Part shown: positions 51,145-58,860 of the stretch, in pieces
Layout of the letters: every line of letters starts with the position of its first letter
Position numbering within the stretch: position 1 is the first letter of the stretch
Assembly: GCF_011761495.1 (NCBI RefSeq)
Contig: NZ_JAASRU010000004.1
Span: 1 to 64,000 of the forward strand
Length of the DNA stretch: 64,000 nucleotides
Reading direction: 5' to 3'
DNA from: Alkalibacillus almallahensis
GTDB lineage: Bacteria; Bacillota; Bacilli; Bacillales; Alkalibacillaceae
Notes under the pieces: generated by a model
What the model was told of the DNA's origin: nothing
The model's database searches: none
What the model saw: the letters and a program-made list of their open reading frames with translations, nothing else
Position numbers and translations under genes: made by a program

Positions 51145-52350
51145 ATGAGTAAAATTTCTGTAAGTCAAATCACAAAAGTTTTTGGTCAAAATCCAAAACA
51201 AGGATTAGAACGCTTAAATCAAGGTTATTCAAAAGACGAAATTTTAGCTGATACAGGCAATACTGTTGGTGTAAACCAAGCTTCCTTCAATGTAGAAGAA
51301 GGCGAAATATTCGTTATTATGGGTCTTTCTGGTAGTGGTAAATCAACACTCATCAGACTTGTTAACCGTCTGATCGAACCAACATCTGGTCAAGTGTATA
51401 TCGACGATGAAGAAATTACCAACATGAATAAAGAAGACTTAATTGAAGCCCGACGTCAGAAATTAGGCATGGTTTTCCAAAACTTTGGCCTATTCCCTCA
51501 CCGCACTGTAATTGGAAATGTTGCTTACGGTTTAGAAATTCAAGGTGTAGAGAAAGAAGAACAAATTGAAAAAGCTAAACAATCGATCGTAGACGTTGGT
51601 CTAAATGGGTACGAAAACAGTTACCCGAGCGAATTAAGTGGTGGGATGCAACAGCGTGTGGGTCTCGCCCGCGCCCTAGCTAATGATACTGATATATTAC
51701 TAATGGACGAAGCCTTCAGTGCACTTGACCCACTTATACGTAAAGACATGCAAGATGAACTACTTCGTTTACAAAAACGACTCGGCAAAACCGTGTTATT
51801 TATTACACATGATTTGGACGAAGCCCTTAAGCTAGGTGATCGAATCGCTATTATGAAAGATGGCCAAATCGTACAAGTTGGTTCATCGGAAGAAATTTTA
51901 GAAAACCCTGCAAACGATTACGTAAGTAACTTCGTAAAAGATGTTGACCGTTCCAAAGTATTAGATGCATCACAAGTCATGAGAAGACCTGAAGTATTAA
52001 CAACATATAAAAACGGACCACGCACTGCTGTCCGTAAAATGGAAGAGTTCGGAGCATCAAGTATTTTCGTAGTCGACCGTGATGAACGTTTTCAAGGTTT
52101 ATTAACGATTGATGATGCGATCCGCTCACACAAAGAAGACATACCTATGGAAGATGTATTAAAACAAGACATCCATAAAACAACACCTGATACACCTTTG
52201 AATGATTTAATCGGGATTGCTGTAGAAACGAAATATCCGATTGTTGTCCTCGATGAAGACAACAAACTACTAGGCATTATTTCACGCGTCTCTATTCTTT
52301 CAGGGCTTGTTCTAGGTAAAGAACATGACGAGGAGGTGACTGAAGCATGA
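51145..52350 (+). CDS. opuAA: Glycine betaine/carnitine ABC transporter ATP-binding protein (OpuAA type)
   Basis: A 402-aa ATPase of the OpuA/ProV class. Walker A is MGLSGSGKST, signature LSGGMQQRVG, Walker B LLMDEAFSALDP, and two C-terminal CBS domains (about residues 285-395), which in lactococcal OpuA sense ionic strength. It begins with the ProV-type N-terminal extension. Next to carnitine enzymes it may import carnitine and/or betaine. The start is the ATG at 51145 (AAGGAG seven bases before); the ATG two codons earlier touches the ribosome site. Its end overlaps the permease gene by 4 bp. Confidence 0.93.
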   Translation: MSKISVSQITKVFGQNPKQGLERLNQGYSKDEILADTGNTVGVNQASFNVEEGEIFVIMGLSGSGKSTLIRLVNRLIEPTSGQVYIDDEEITNMNKEDLIEARRQKLGMVFQNFGLFPHRTVIGNVAYGLEIQGVEKEEQIEKAKQSIVDVGLNGYENSYPSELSGGMQQRVGLARALANDTDILLMDEAFSALDPLIRKDMQDELLRLQKRLGKTVLFITHDLDEALKLGDRIAIMKDGQIVQVGSSEEILENPANDYVSNFVKDVDRSKVLDASQVMRRPEVLTTYKNGPRTAVRKMEEFGASSIFVVDRDERFQGLLTIDDAIRSHKEDIPMEDVLKQDIHKTTPDTPLNDLIGIAVETKYPIVVLDEDNKLLGIISRVSILSGLVLGKEHDEEVTEA

Positions 52351-53180
52351 ACTATTTCTACTTTCCATTAGAACAGTGGACAAATACATTTGTTAATGAA
52401 TGGTTTTTACCAACATTCAGTAGTGCATTTGAATCGATTAGTGTTGTTTTAAATAGTTTCGTTGATTTCGTTACTAATACACTATTGTTCATTCCAGCTG
52501 AATTATTTACATTAATCCTGGTTTTAATCGCGTGGAGACTAGGAGGTAAAGGTCTCGCCTTCTTCACTTTGATTGGCATGCTTTACCTTGGCTCCGTCGA
52601 TATTTGGGAAGAATCGATGAATACCCTATCGATCGTAATTGTATCAACCTTTGTTTCATTAGTGATCGGTATTCCAGTCGGCATCTTTAGTGCCATGAAT
52701 AATAAGATTCAAGCAGTTGTAAGACCAACATTGGATTTCATGCAGACACTACCAAGTTTCGTTTATTTAATTCCAGCCGTCTTACTATTTGGTTTAGGTG
52801 GCGTGTCAGCAGTGATTGCGACATTTATCTTCGCAGCTCCTCCTGCTGTCCGTATGACAAACCTAGGTATTCGACACGTACCAAAAGAAGTGATCGAAGC
52901 ATCCAAAGCATTCGGCTCCACGTCGAAACAGCTTTTATTTAAAGTTCAATTACCACTTGCAGTACCAAGCATTATGGCAGGTGTTAACCAAACCATTATG
53001 TTATCTCTATCGATGGCGGTAATTGCCTCAATGATCGGCGCTCCTGGACTTGGAGCAACAGTATTAACATCTATTTCACGTGTTAATATTGGCCTCGGCC
53101 TTGTCGGTGGTTTAGGAATTGTTGTACTAGCGATTATTCTTGACCGAATCACTCAAGGAATCGGCCAAAATACAAAATAA
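52347..53180 (+). CDS. opuAB: Glycine betaine/carnitine ABC transporter permease (OpuAB type)
   Basis: A 277-aa ProW/OpuAB permease with seven to eight TM helices. The EAA loop is VPKEVIEASKAFGSTSKQLLFKVQLPLA (quoted in part: EASKAFGSTSKQL). The VRPTLDFMQTLPSFVYLIPA segment is family-specific. It couples to the preceding ATPase through an ATGA overlap and to the following lipoprotein. Together the three proteins are a complete high-affinity importer for a quaternary amine. Confidence 0.93.
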   Translation: MNYFYFPLEQWTNTFVNEWFLPTFSSAFESISVVLNSFVDFVTNTLLFIPAELFTLILVLIAWRLGGKGLAFFTLIGMLYLGSVDIWEESMNTLSIVIVSTFVSLVIGIPVGIFSAMNNKIQAVVRPTLDFMQTLPSFVYLIPAVLLFGLGGVSAVIATFIFAAPPAVRMTNLGIRHVPKEVIEASKAFGSTSKQLLFKVQLPLAVPSIMAGVNQTIMLSLSMAVIASMIGAPGLGATVLTSISRVNIGLGLVGGLGIVVLAIILDRITQGIGQNTK

Positions 53181-53210
53181 AACTATTAAACTATGAAGGA
53201 GAGATTTTTC

Positions 53211-54095
53211 ATGAAGAAACTATTAATAACGTTAACAGCTTTCGCTCTAATCGCTCTTGCTGCGTGTGGCGGATCTGGCGACAGCAACGGTGAAGGCAGT
53301 AGTGACAATGGCTCATCAGAAGATAAAGGTACTATTACAATGGGAGTTACCCCTTGGACAAGTACCGTCCCTCCTACAAAGATCGCAAAATTAATTATTG
53401 AAGATATGGGTTACACAATTGAGGAGACACAAGCTGATGTAAGTTCAATTTTCATGGGACTTTCTCGCGGTGACATTGATGTATTCATGGACTCATGGAT
53501 GCCAGTTCATCAAAACTACTTTGATGAATATGAAGATTCAATCGAGAGTACATCTATTAGTTATGAAGACGCATCATCAGGTCTAGTCGTTCCAACATAT
53601 GTTGAAGGTATTGAAACGACTGCTGATCTTGAAGGCAAGGAAGACATGTTTGGCAACGAAATCTACGGTATTGAAGAAGGTGCAAGTGCAACAGAAGAGA
53701 TCGATAACTTTATTGAAGCTAACAATCTTGATTTCGAACAAGTTAACTCATCTGAAGGCGGTATGATCGCTGAAGCTCAACGTAAAATCAGCAACGAAGA
53801 ACCAGTTATTTTCTATGGTTGGAGACCACACACGATGTTTAATGAATTTGATCTGAAAGTAATTGAAGATGAATCAGGTGAATTTTTCGAATCATCAACT
53901 ATTCACGTTGTTACGAACAATCAAGTTTCCGAAGATCATTCTGACGTATACGACTTCCTTTCTAACTGGAGTATTCCTATCGAAGATGTCGAAGAAATGA
54001 TTGTCAAAATCGAAAACGGGCAAAATGAAGAAGAAGTGGCACAAGAATGGATCGATAACAACCAAGATAAAGTTGACGAAATGCTAGGTAACTAA
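53211..54095 (+). CDS. opuAC: Quaternary amine-binding lipoprotein (OpuAC type)
   Basis: A 294-aa substrate-binding lipoprotein. The signal peptide MKKLLITLTAFALIALAAC has the lipobox LAAC, followed by a Gly/Ser/Asp linker. The OpuAC domain holds the tryptophan ligand sites VTPWTS, DSWMPVHQ and YGWRPHTMF, which form an aromatic cage around trimethylammonium groups. The start is the ATG at 53211 after GAAGGAGAG; the upstream frame is not supported. The protein is strongly acidic, as expected for an extracellular protein of a halotolerant organism (inference). It ends the operon before a terminator. Confidence 0.93.
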   Translation: MKKLLITLTAFALIALAACGGSGDSNGEGSSDNGSSEDKGTITMGVTPWTSTVPPTKIAKLIIEDMGYTIEETQADVSSIFMGLSRGDIDVFMDSWMPVHQNYFDEYEDSIESTSISYEDASSGLVVPTYVEGIETTADLEGKEDMFGNEIYGIEEGASATEEIDNFIEANNLDFEQVNSSEGGMIAEAQRKISNEEPVIFYGWRPHTMFNEFDLKVIEDESGEFFESSTIHVVTNNQVSEDHSDVYDFLSNWSIPIEDVEEMIVKIENGQNEEEVAQEWIDNNQDKVDEMLGN

Positions 54096-54120
54096 GCTCC
54101 CCCATTAAATAATAAAAATT

Positions 54121-54150
54121 GGTCTGCCTTAATACAAGGCAGACCTTTTA
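54121..54150 (+). terminator. Terminator of the carnitine operon
   Basis: GGTCTGCCTT and AAGGCAGACC pair around a 5-nt loop and are followed by TTTTA. The stem is perfect. Confidence 0.9.
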
Positions 54151-54178
54151 CTATCAAATTCTATGAAGGAGTGACATG

Positions 54179-55858
54179 ATGTCTGAACAAATCATAATCG
54201 AACGTGACATCCCATGTGAATTACGTGATGGTACAACATTATATGCAAATGTCTATCGGCCGAATCAAGACGGTGAGTGCCCAGCTCTTTTAACTCGATT
54301 ACCCTATAATAAAAACCTACCAAATTTCTCTCATCGTTATATTGATCCCATTAAAATAGCATTAGCTGGTTATGTCGTCATTATTCAAGATGTACGAGGG
54401 CGTTTTTCATCTGAAGGTGAATTCCACCCCTTTCAACAAGAATTCTATGACGGATATGATAGTGTTGAATGGGCTGCTTCATTACCCTATAGTAATGGTC
54501 ATGTCGGTATGTTTGGCCTATCTTATTATGGCTTCACACAACTATTTGCTGCGATGACAAATCCCCCTTCGTTAAAAGCAATATTCCCTGCATTTACAGG
54601 ACATGACATCGCGAATGGGTTCTCATATCGAGATGGCGCAGTCGAATTAGGCAAGCTACAAACTTGGCTCTTGGATTCTGTCGCGCCTGATTATTTAAAA
54701 CGCAAGCAGTCAAACACAGAATACGAAAAAACAGAAGAATTACTATTAAACGACCTAGAGCAAATTTTCCAGTGGCACTCTTATACACCATATGAGGCAT
54801 GGCCTCCTGCTAAGAAGCACCCTGCTTTATATGATTTATACGTTCGTTATATGAACAATAATCTAATGGCGAATGAGGATCAATTTTCTATTGAGAATGT
54901 GAATATTCCTGGACTACATTTGGCTGGTTGGTATGATTGTTTTCTCAATCAAACCATTGATAATTATGCTAAGGTACATCCTCAAAATGACAATCAAAAA
55001 TTAATCATCGGTCCTTGGGGGCATGGTGTTTTCAGTCCGTTTTTCGGTGAGCGTTATTTCGGATTAAAAGCATCCGATGACCAGGTAAACGGTCAATACG
55101 ATCTAACGTCACTTCATATTGAATGGTTTAATTATTGGTTAAAAGGAATTTCTAATGATTTAGTAGACCATGAAGCTCCTATTCAATTATTTGTTATGGG
55201 GGATAATCAATGGCGTTCTGAATATGAATGGCCACTTAATCGAACGAATTACAAACCGTTATATGTCACCAATGATGGATTAGACTTTCAACATCCAAAT
55301 GAGACTTTTAGTTATTCAACATATGATTACGCCCCAGAAGATCCAGTACCAACAAAAGGTGGTCCAACGTTATTAATGCATAATGTTAATACAGGACCGC
55401 TAGATCAACAAAATATAGAATCACGCGATGATGTGCTTGTGTTTACAAGCGAAACTTTAACTAAACCTCTTGAAATAACAGGACCTGTTAAAGCTTATAT
55501 TTACGCATCATCAGACGCAGTTGATACAGACTTTACTGTGAAATTAACTGATGTACTGCCAGATGGTCGTTCAATCAATGTCACTGAAGGAATTGTTCGT
55601 GCCACACATCAACATCCTGATTTTAAAGCTAATCAAATAACTTTATTCGAGATTGATCTTTGGGCTACAAGTCAGGTCTTTTTACAAGGGCATGCCATAC
55701 GCATCCAAATCGCATCAAGCAACTTCCCTGTGTATGATGTGAACCCAAATACAGGCGCAACTTTAAAAGATACGACCAAAACTCAAATCGCCAAACAAAC
55801 TATCTATCATGATGATAAACATCCTTCACATATCCTTTTACCGATTATTCCACGATAA
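54179..55858 (+). CDS. CocE/NonD family alpha/beta hydrolase
   Basis: A 559-aa hydrolase of the X-Pro dipeptidyl-peptidase (S15) / cocaine esterase group. The nucleophile elbow GLSYYG lies near residue 117, the general acid-base His in GPWGHGVF near 285, and the C-terminal jelly-roll X-Pro_DpP_C domain spans 320-555. It has no signal peptide, so it should be cytosolic. The substrate is unknown; position next to a carnitine importer makes an ester or amide of a quaternary amine, such as an acylcarnitine, an attractive idea, but a terminator separates it from the operon. Two ATG codons (54176, 54179) follow GAAGGAG. Confidence 0.85.
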   Translation: MSEQIIIERDIPCELRDGTTLYANVYRPNQDGECPALLTRLPYNKNLPNFSHRYIDPIKIALAGYVVIIQDVRGRFSSEGEFHPFQQEFYDGYDSVEWAASLPYSNGHVGMFGLSYYGFTQLFAAMTNPPSLKAIFPAFTGHDIANGFSYRDGAVELGKLQTWLLDSVAPDYLKRKQSNTEYEKTEELLLNDLEQIFQWHSYTPYEAWPPAKKHPALYDLYVRYMNNNLMANEDQFSIENVNIPGLHLAGWYDCFLNQTIDNYAKVHPQNDNQKLIIGPWGHGVFSPFFGERYFGLKASDDQVNGQYDLTSLHIEWFNYWLKGISNDLVDHEAPIQLFVMGDNQWRSEYEWPLNRTNYKPLYVTNDGLDFQHPNETFSYSTYDYAPEDPVPTKGGPTLLMHNVNTGPLDQQNIESRDDVLVFTSETLTKPLEITGPVKAYIYASSDAVDTDFTVKLTDVLPDGRSINVTEGIVRATHQHPDFKANQITLFEIDLWATSQVFLQGHAIRIQIASSNFPVYDVNPNTGATLKDTTKTQIAKQTIYHDDKHPSHILLPIIPR

Positions 55859-55860
55859 CG

Positions 55861-55894
55861 AAGAAGTCGCACCCTTAACTGGATGCGACTTCTT
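55861..55894. terminator. Bidirectional terminator between hydrolase and CAP gene
   Basis: AAGAAGTCGCA and TGCGACTTCTT form an 11-bp stem with a 12-nt loop between two convergent genes. Confidence 0.8.
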
Positions 55895-56571
55895 TATTTA
55901 CCAACAAACATTTGTGTCCAATAAGTTTGACCGCCATCTTTTACATAACCAACTCCAATATGAGTAAAGTCTTCATGTAAAATATTTTCGCGGTGACCTT
56001 CGCTGTTCATCCAACCTTCCATCACTTCTTCAGCCGTACGCTGACCTTTTGCTAGGTTTTCACCAGCTTGCCGATAAGTTAACCCGAATTCGTCCATCAT
56101 ATCAAAAGGACTTCCATAAGTCGGCGATTCGTGAGCGAAGTAATTATTGACTGCCATATCTCGCGACTTTTCTCGTGCTACAACACTGGCTTCTTCTGAG
56201 AATTCCAAGCGATTCAGATCATGTTCTGCTCGTTTTTCGTTCACAAGTTTATGAACTTCTTCCTCTAATTCCTGAATCTCAAAATCAGCCGTATCTATAT
56301 CATTCGTCGTTTCTTGGTTTTCCATCTGACTTGGGTTAAACGTTGGTGTTGCCTCTTGATCGAGGTTCATTAGTCTATCTGCCATATCGTCTACTGTATT
56401 AACAACCTGCAAAGCCACTGACTCGAAATCAATCGACGAAAAGCGTTCTTGCGCATCTTCAGTTGCTTCACCTATCGTAACGCGGTCTTCCCCATCTGTA
56501 ATGAGCTGTTGAACCGGAAAGAAATATAAAATTCCGAACACGATGGCTACGACCAACAACATTCTAATCAT
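55894..56571 (-). CDS. CAP domain-containing exported protein 1 (YkwD-like)
   Basis: A 225-aa protein with an N-terminal signal anchor (MIRMLLVVAIVFGILYFFP), a variable acidic middle, and a CAP/SCP domain (about 100-225). The His/Glu cluster AHESPTYGSPFDMM, AGENLAKGQR and GWMNSEGHRENIL, plus HIGVGYV, are the family's conserved features. The role is unknown; CAP proteins of spore-formers occur at the envelope and in spores. It is paralogous to the gene at 57960, sharing GWMNSEGHRENIL and much of the domain. The ATG follows AAGGGG. Confidence 0.87.
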   Translation of the reverse strand: MIRMLLVVAIVFGILYFFPVQQLITDGEDRVTIGEATEDAQERFSSIDFESVALQVVNTVDDMADRLMNLDQEATPTFNPSQMENQETTNDIDTADFEIQELEEEVHKLVNEKRAEHDLNRLEFSEEASVVAREKSRDMAVNNYFAHESPTYGSPFDMMDEFGLTYRQAGENLAKGQRTAEEVMEGWMNSEGHRENILHEDFTHIGVGYVKDGGQTYWTQMFVGK

Positions 56572-56761
56572 AGTTATGGCCCCTTCTGTATAGTAACTAA
56601 CTACATTATACGCTATTTTCTCCTATAATTAACATGAAAAGCTTGGGAAATCGAAAAAATGATGCACGAGTGGGAGGACTTGATATTGAGATGATGAGGA
56701 TAGTCTAGCTGAATTGACCTCGAGCTTCCTATGGTGCTAGGAAGTCAGTTACGGTTTTATT

Positions 56762-56794
56762 AAAAAACACAAGCCAGATTGTTCGGCTTGTGTT
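56762..56794 (-). terminator. Terminator of tRNA-Ala
   Basis: On the minus strand CACAAGCC and GGCTTGTG pair around a 9-nt loop and are followed by TTTTTT, six bases past the tRNA 3' end. Confidence 0.9.
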
Positions 56795-56800
56795 GGTCGA

Positions 56801-56873
56801 TGGAGCATATCGGGCTCGAACCGATGACCTTCGCGCTGCCAGCACGACGCTCTCCCTGCTGAGCTAATGCCCC
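56801..56873 (-). tRNA. tRNA-Ala (anticodon GGC)
   Basis: The minus strand folds into a full cloverleaf: acceptor GGGGCAT/ATGCTCC (one G-U), D stem GCTC/GAGC, anticodon stem TCGTG/CGCGA with loop CTGGCAG (anticodon GGC), T stem ATCGG/CCGAT with loop TTCGAGC. The discriminator is A and CCA is not encoded. Upstream on the same strand lies an extended -10, TGCTATAAT, ending 18 bp before the gene (TATAAT at 56897-56892). It is a single tRNA gene between the two CAP genes. Confidence 0.97.
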
Positions 56874-56942
56874 GTATTCAATTCCAGAAGTATTATAGCA
56901 CACGATTTACTTGCTTTAAAAGAACTTCATTAGATTTTGAAT

Positions 56943-57037
56943 TTATTTCATATTTCCCCTCAGTTTTGAAATAATCAATCGAACTTATCTCATAAATTAC
57001 CTTAGTATTGAAATAACTTAGAGAACTTATTTCAAAA
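56943..57037. repeat. Phased array 3: five 11-bp units in alternating orientation at 21-bp period
   Basis: Units start at 56943, 56964, 56985, 57006 and 57027, again exactly 21 bp apart. They alternate between TTATTTCAAAA-like and its complement TTTTGAAATAA (TTATTTCATAT, TTTTGAAATAA, TTATCTCATAA, TATTGAAATAA, TTATTTCAAAA), so the full period is 42 bp. Unit sequence differs from arrays 1 and 2, yet unit length and period agree. A degenerate sixth unit may precede it at 56922. The array lies between the tRNA promoter and the left terminal repeat at 57041. The minus strand has an open heptad frame without a supported start. Confidence 0.85.
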
Positions 57038-57040
57038 ATT

Positions 57041-57084
57041 AAAGAGGATGCACCTAATAGTAACGGGTTCTGTTCAGAGGTGCA
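57041..57084 (+). repeat. Left terminal inverted repeat
   Basis: 44 bp; see the element entry. The first 11 bases are identical to the right end read in complement, followed by a variable 9-base part and the shared TAACGGGTT and GAGGTGCA blocks. Confidence 0.75.
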
Positions 57085-57109
57085 CACAGCCATAAACACA
57101 TATTATTTC

Positions 57110-57139
57110 ACACGTGAATTCGCATTTGAATTCACGTGT
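57110..57139. repeat. 12-bp inverted repeat with GTGAATTC arms
   Basis: ACACGTGAATTC and GAATTCACGTGT pair around a 6-nt loop and are followed by TTTATTTTA. It could act as a plus-strand terminator, but no plus-strand gene precedes it. It lies inside the left part of the TIR-bounded element. Confidence 0.8.
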
Positions 57140-57394
57140 TTTATTTTACTGATAAATCAAGGAATTAAAGAGTTTTGATATTATAATCGCACTCTAAATC
57201 ACATTGCTATTCACAGGGTCTGAAATAAATATTGTAGTGGTTGTGAATTTGTTGTGATTTTTGTGTGAATCATTTTTTAAATCAAGGTTAGATAGTAAAT
57301 TATGTTAAAATTAATAGTAGGAACATAAAAACTTATTAAGAAATGTACTTAAAGCAACCGTGCAGGATATGTCAAGCCGATAAGGGGGAGATAT

Positions 57395-57775
57395 ATGAGA
57401 TTACTTGAAAAAGTGTTAACAGCAATATTATCAGGAATAATTTTTTCACTTGGATTAACCTTTGTTTGGGATGTTTGGATGTACTTTTGGGGTTACCTAT
57501 TCGTTTCATCTGCAATGTTTTTAATAGTTGGCATTCTTTTCTCGATTTTAGTAGATAAAATTACAGGAAACGTTAAATCATATAGATATCTATACTTGGT
57601 TCTTTTTTATCTCTTAGGTGGGGTATTATTAAATTTGATTTTATATTTGTTTCTTTTTACAGAAGGCTTTTCAAGAGAGACATATAATATGTTTATATTG
57701 GGAATAGTTGCTTCATTATTGTACTTGCACATATTGCTGATAAATAGAAAATTTCTGATGGCAAAATGGCTTTAA
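57395..57775 (+). CDS. Four-TM membrane protein carried by the TIR-bounded element, unrecognised
   Basis: A 126-aa, very hydrophobic protein with four TM helices (about residues 7-26, 31-52, 66-88 and 96-116) and few charged residues. I do not recognise its family; size and helix count are compatible with small immunity or accessory membrane proteins, but no motif supports this. The ATG at 57395 follows AAGGGGGA and a strong terminator follows, so it is likely a true gene. Its base composition is more A+T-rich than its neighbours, a sign of transfer. It is the only gene between the terminal repeats. Confidence 0.75.
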   Translation: MRLLEKVLTAILSGIIFSLGLTFVWDVWMYFWGYLFVSSAMFLIVGILFSILVDKITGNVKSYRYLYLVLFYLLGGVLLNLILYLFLFTEGFSRETYNMFILGIVASLLYLHILLINRKFLMAKWL

Positions 57776-57793
57776 CAGCAATGACCAAACTAT

Positions 57794-57828
57794 AAAGGGA
57801 CTTAGAAAAAATTCTAAGTCCCTTTTTT
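57794..57828 (+). terminator. Terminator of the element-borne membrane gene
   Basis: A perfect 14-bp stem AAAGGGACTTAGAA/TTCTAAGTCCCTTT with a 4-nt loop and a T tail. Confidence 0.92.
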
Positions 57829-57904
57829 GATGTGGTTTCTAATGTGCATTTAGTGTGAATTCCTTTGTGAATTGCCTTGTGATTTTAAATGCGATTTAGT
57901 GTTT

Positions 57905-57949
57905 TGCACCTCACAACGGAACCCGTTAACCTAATAGCGCATCCTCTTT
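57905..57949 (-). repeat. Right terminal inverted repeat
   Basis: 45 bp, the inverted partner of 57041-57084. It ends in GCATCCTCTTT, the exact complement of the left terminus. Confidence 0.75.
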
Positions 57950-57959
57950 CTATGAGCTT

Positions 57960-58646
57960 CTATTTAGTAATGAACATCTGTGTCCAATACGTGGTTCCTT
58001 GTGATTCTACATAGCCAACGCCGATATGCGTAAATTGGTCGTTTAGGATGTTTTCGCGGTGCCCTTCACTATTCATCCAACCTTGCATAACAGACTCTGG
58101 AGAGCGCTGTCCTTGCGCAATATTCTCTCCAGCACGACGATAATCGATTCCGTAATCTGACATCATATCAAATGGAGACCCATACGTCGGTGACTGGTGA
58201 CTAAAGTAACCTTGGTTCGCCATGTCTTGTGACTTATCACGAGCAACGTTACTTAGTTCTTCTGAAAGTGTTAAAGGTTGTAATCCGCGTTTCTCTCTTT
58301 CTTTATTCACTAGATTGACAACCTGTTCTTCGAATGAATGTCCTTCAGTTGACTGATCGGCTTGTTCATTTTCTGTTTGATTAGATTCTTCTATTTGATC
58401 ATTTGCTTGTTCTTGTTCTCGTTCTTGTTGATTACTCTCTTGTTCTTGAGTAGATTCTTGTTGACCTGTTTGATCAGTGTTTTGATTCTGCTCAGACTGG
58501 TTAAACCAATCCCAAACATTGAACCAATTTGTATTATTGAATTGTACTTGTTCATACTGTCGTTCGATATCAGCTGAACTTGGTGTGACAACAAACACCA
58601 CTGACAACATGATCATTAAGATCGTTAATCCTGTTGTTCTTAACAT
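57960..58646 (-). CDS. CAP domain-containing exported protein 2 (YkwD-like)
   Basis: A 228-aa secreted protein. The signal peptide (MLRTTGLTILMIMLSVVFVV, cleavage near PSSA-D) is followed by a low-complexity Gln/Glu/Asn/Thr stretch (residues 45-100) and a CAP domain (105-228) with SHQSPTYGSPFDMM, AGENIAQGQR, GWMNSEGHRENIL and HIGVGYV. It is closely related to CAP protein 1 in the domain, but the leaders and linkers differ. The ATG at 58646 follows AAAGGAGGAAA, a very strong site. Its own terminator is not seen; the right terminal repeat of the neighbouring element begins 11 bp past the stop codon. Confidence 0.88.
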   Translation of the reverse strand: MLRTTGLTILMIMLSVVFVVTPSSADIERQYEQVQFNNTNWFNVWDWFNQSEQNQNTDQTGQQESTQEQESNQQEREQEQANDQIEESNQTENEQADQSTEGHSFEEQVVNLVNKEREKRGLQPLTLSEELSNVARDKSQDMANQGYFSHQSPTYGSPFDMMSDYGIDYRRAGENIAQGQRSPESVMQGWMNSEGHRENILNDQFTHIGVGYVESQGTTYWTQMFITK

Positions 58647-58860
58647 TTAAAGTTTCCTCCTTTTTGTTGACCCCCAACGCCTATCAGTATGGAGGTGACC
58701 TCGCAACAGGACAAGGGTATTAAGGAAACCAAATTATGGATGCAACATACAATCATTCAAATTACTGACACAACAGGATTTCACAGCTTTTTGGTAAGTT
58801 ATTCAAATGTCTTTATCGTTCTGCTCTGTTAAAGTTTAGCATTGATTTTCTATTAATCTA

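Larger units (their letters stand above)
57041..57949. mobile_element. 0.9-kb element bounded by 45-bp terminal inverted repeats
   Basis: The left end (57041-57084) and the complement of the right end (57905-57949) agree at most positions: both begin AAAGAGGATGC, share TAACGGGTT and end GAGGTGCA. Inside are one membrane-protein gene with its own ribosome site and terminator, and sub-terminal short repeats of GTGAATT (12-bp period at 57855-57890 and about 11-bp at 57243-57272). No transposase is encoded, so it would be a non-autonomous, MITE-like element with cargo. No clear target duplication was found. The right end lies 11 bp from the CAP gene 2 stop codon. Confidence 0.6.

Noticed and set aside
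56893-57099. 68-codon minus-strand frame across phased array 3
   Set aside because: No ribosome site; it runs through the array, into the left terminal repeat and over the tRNA promoter, so coding is unlikely.
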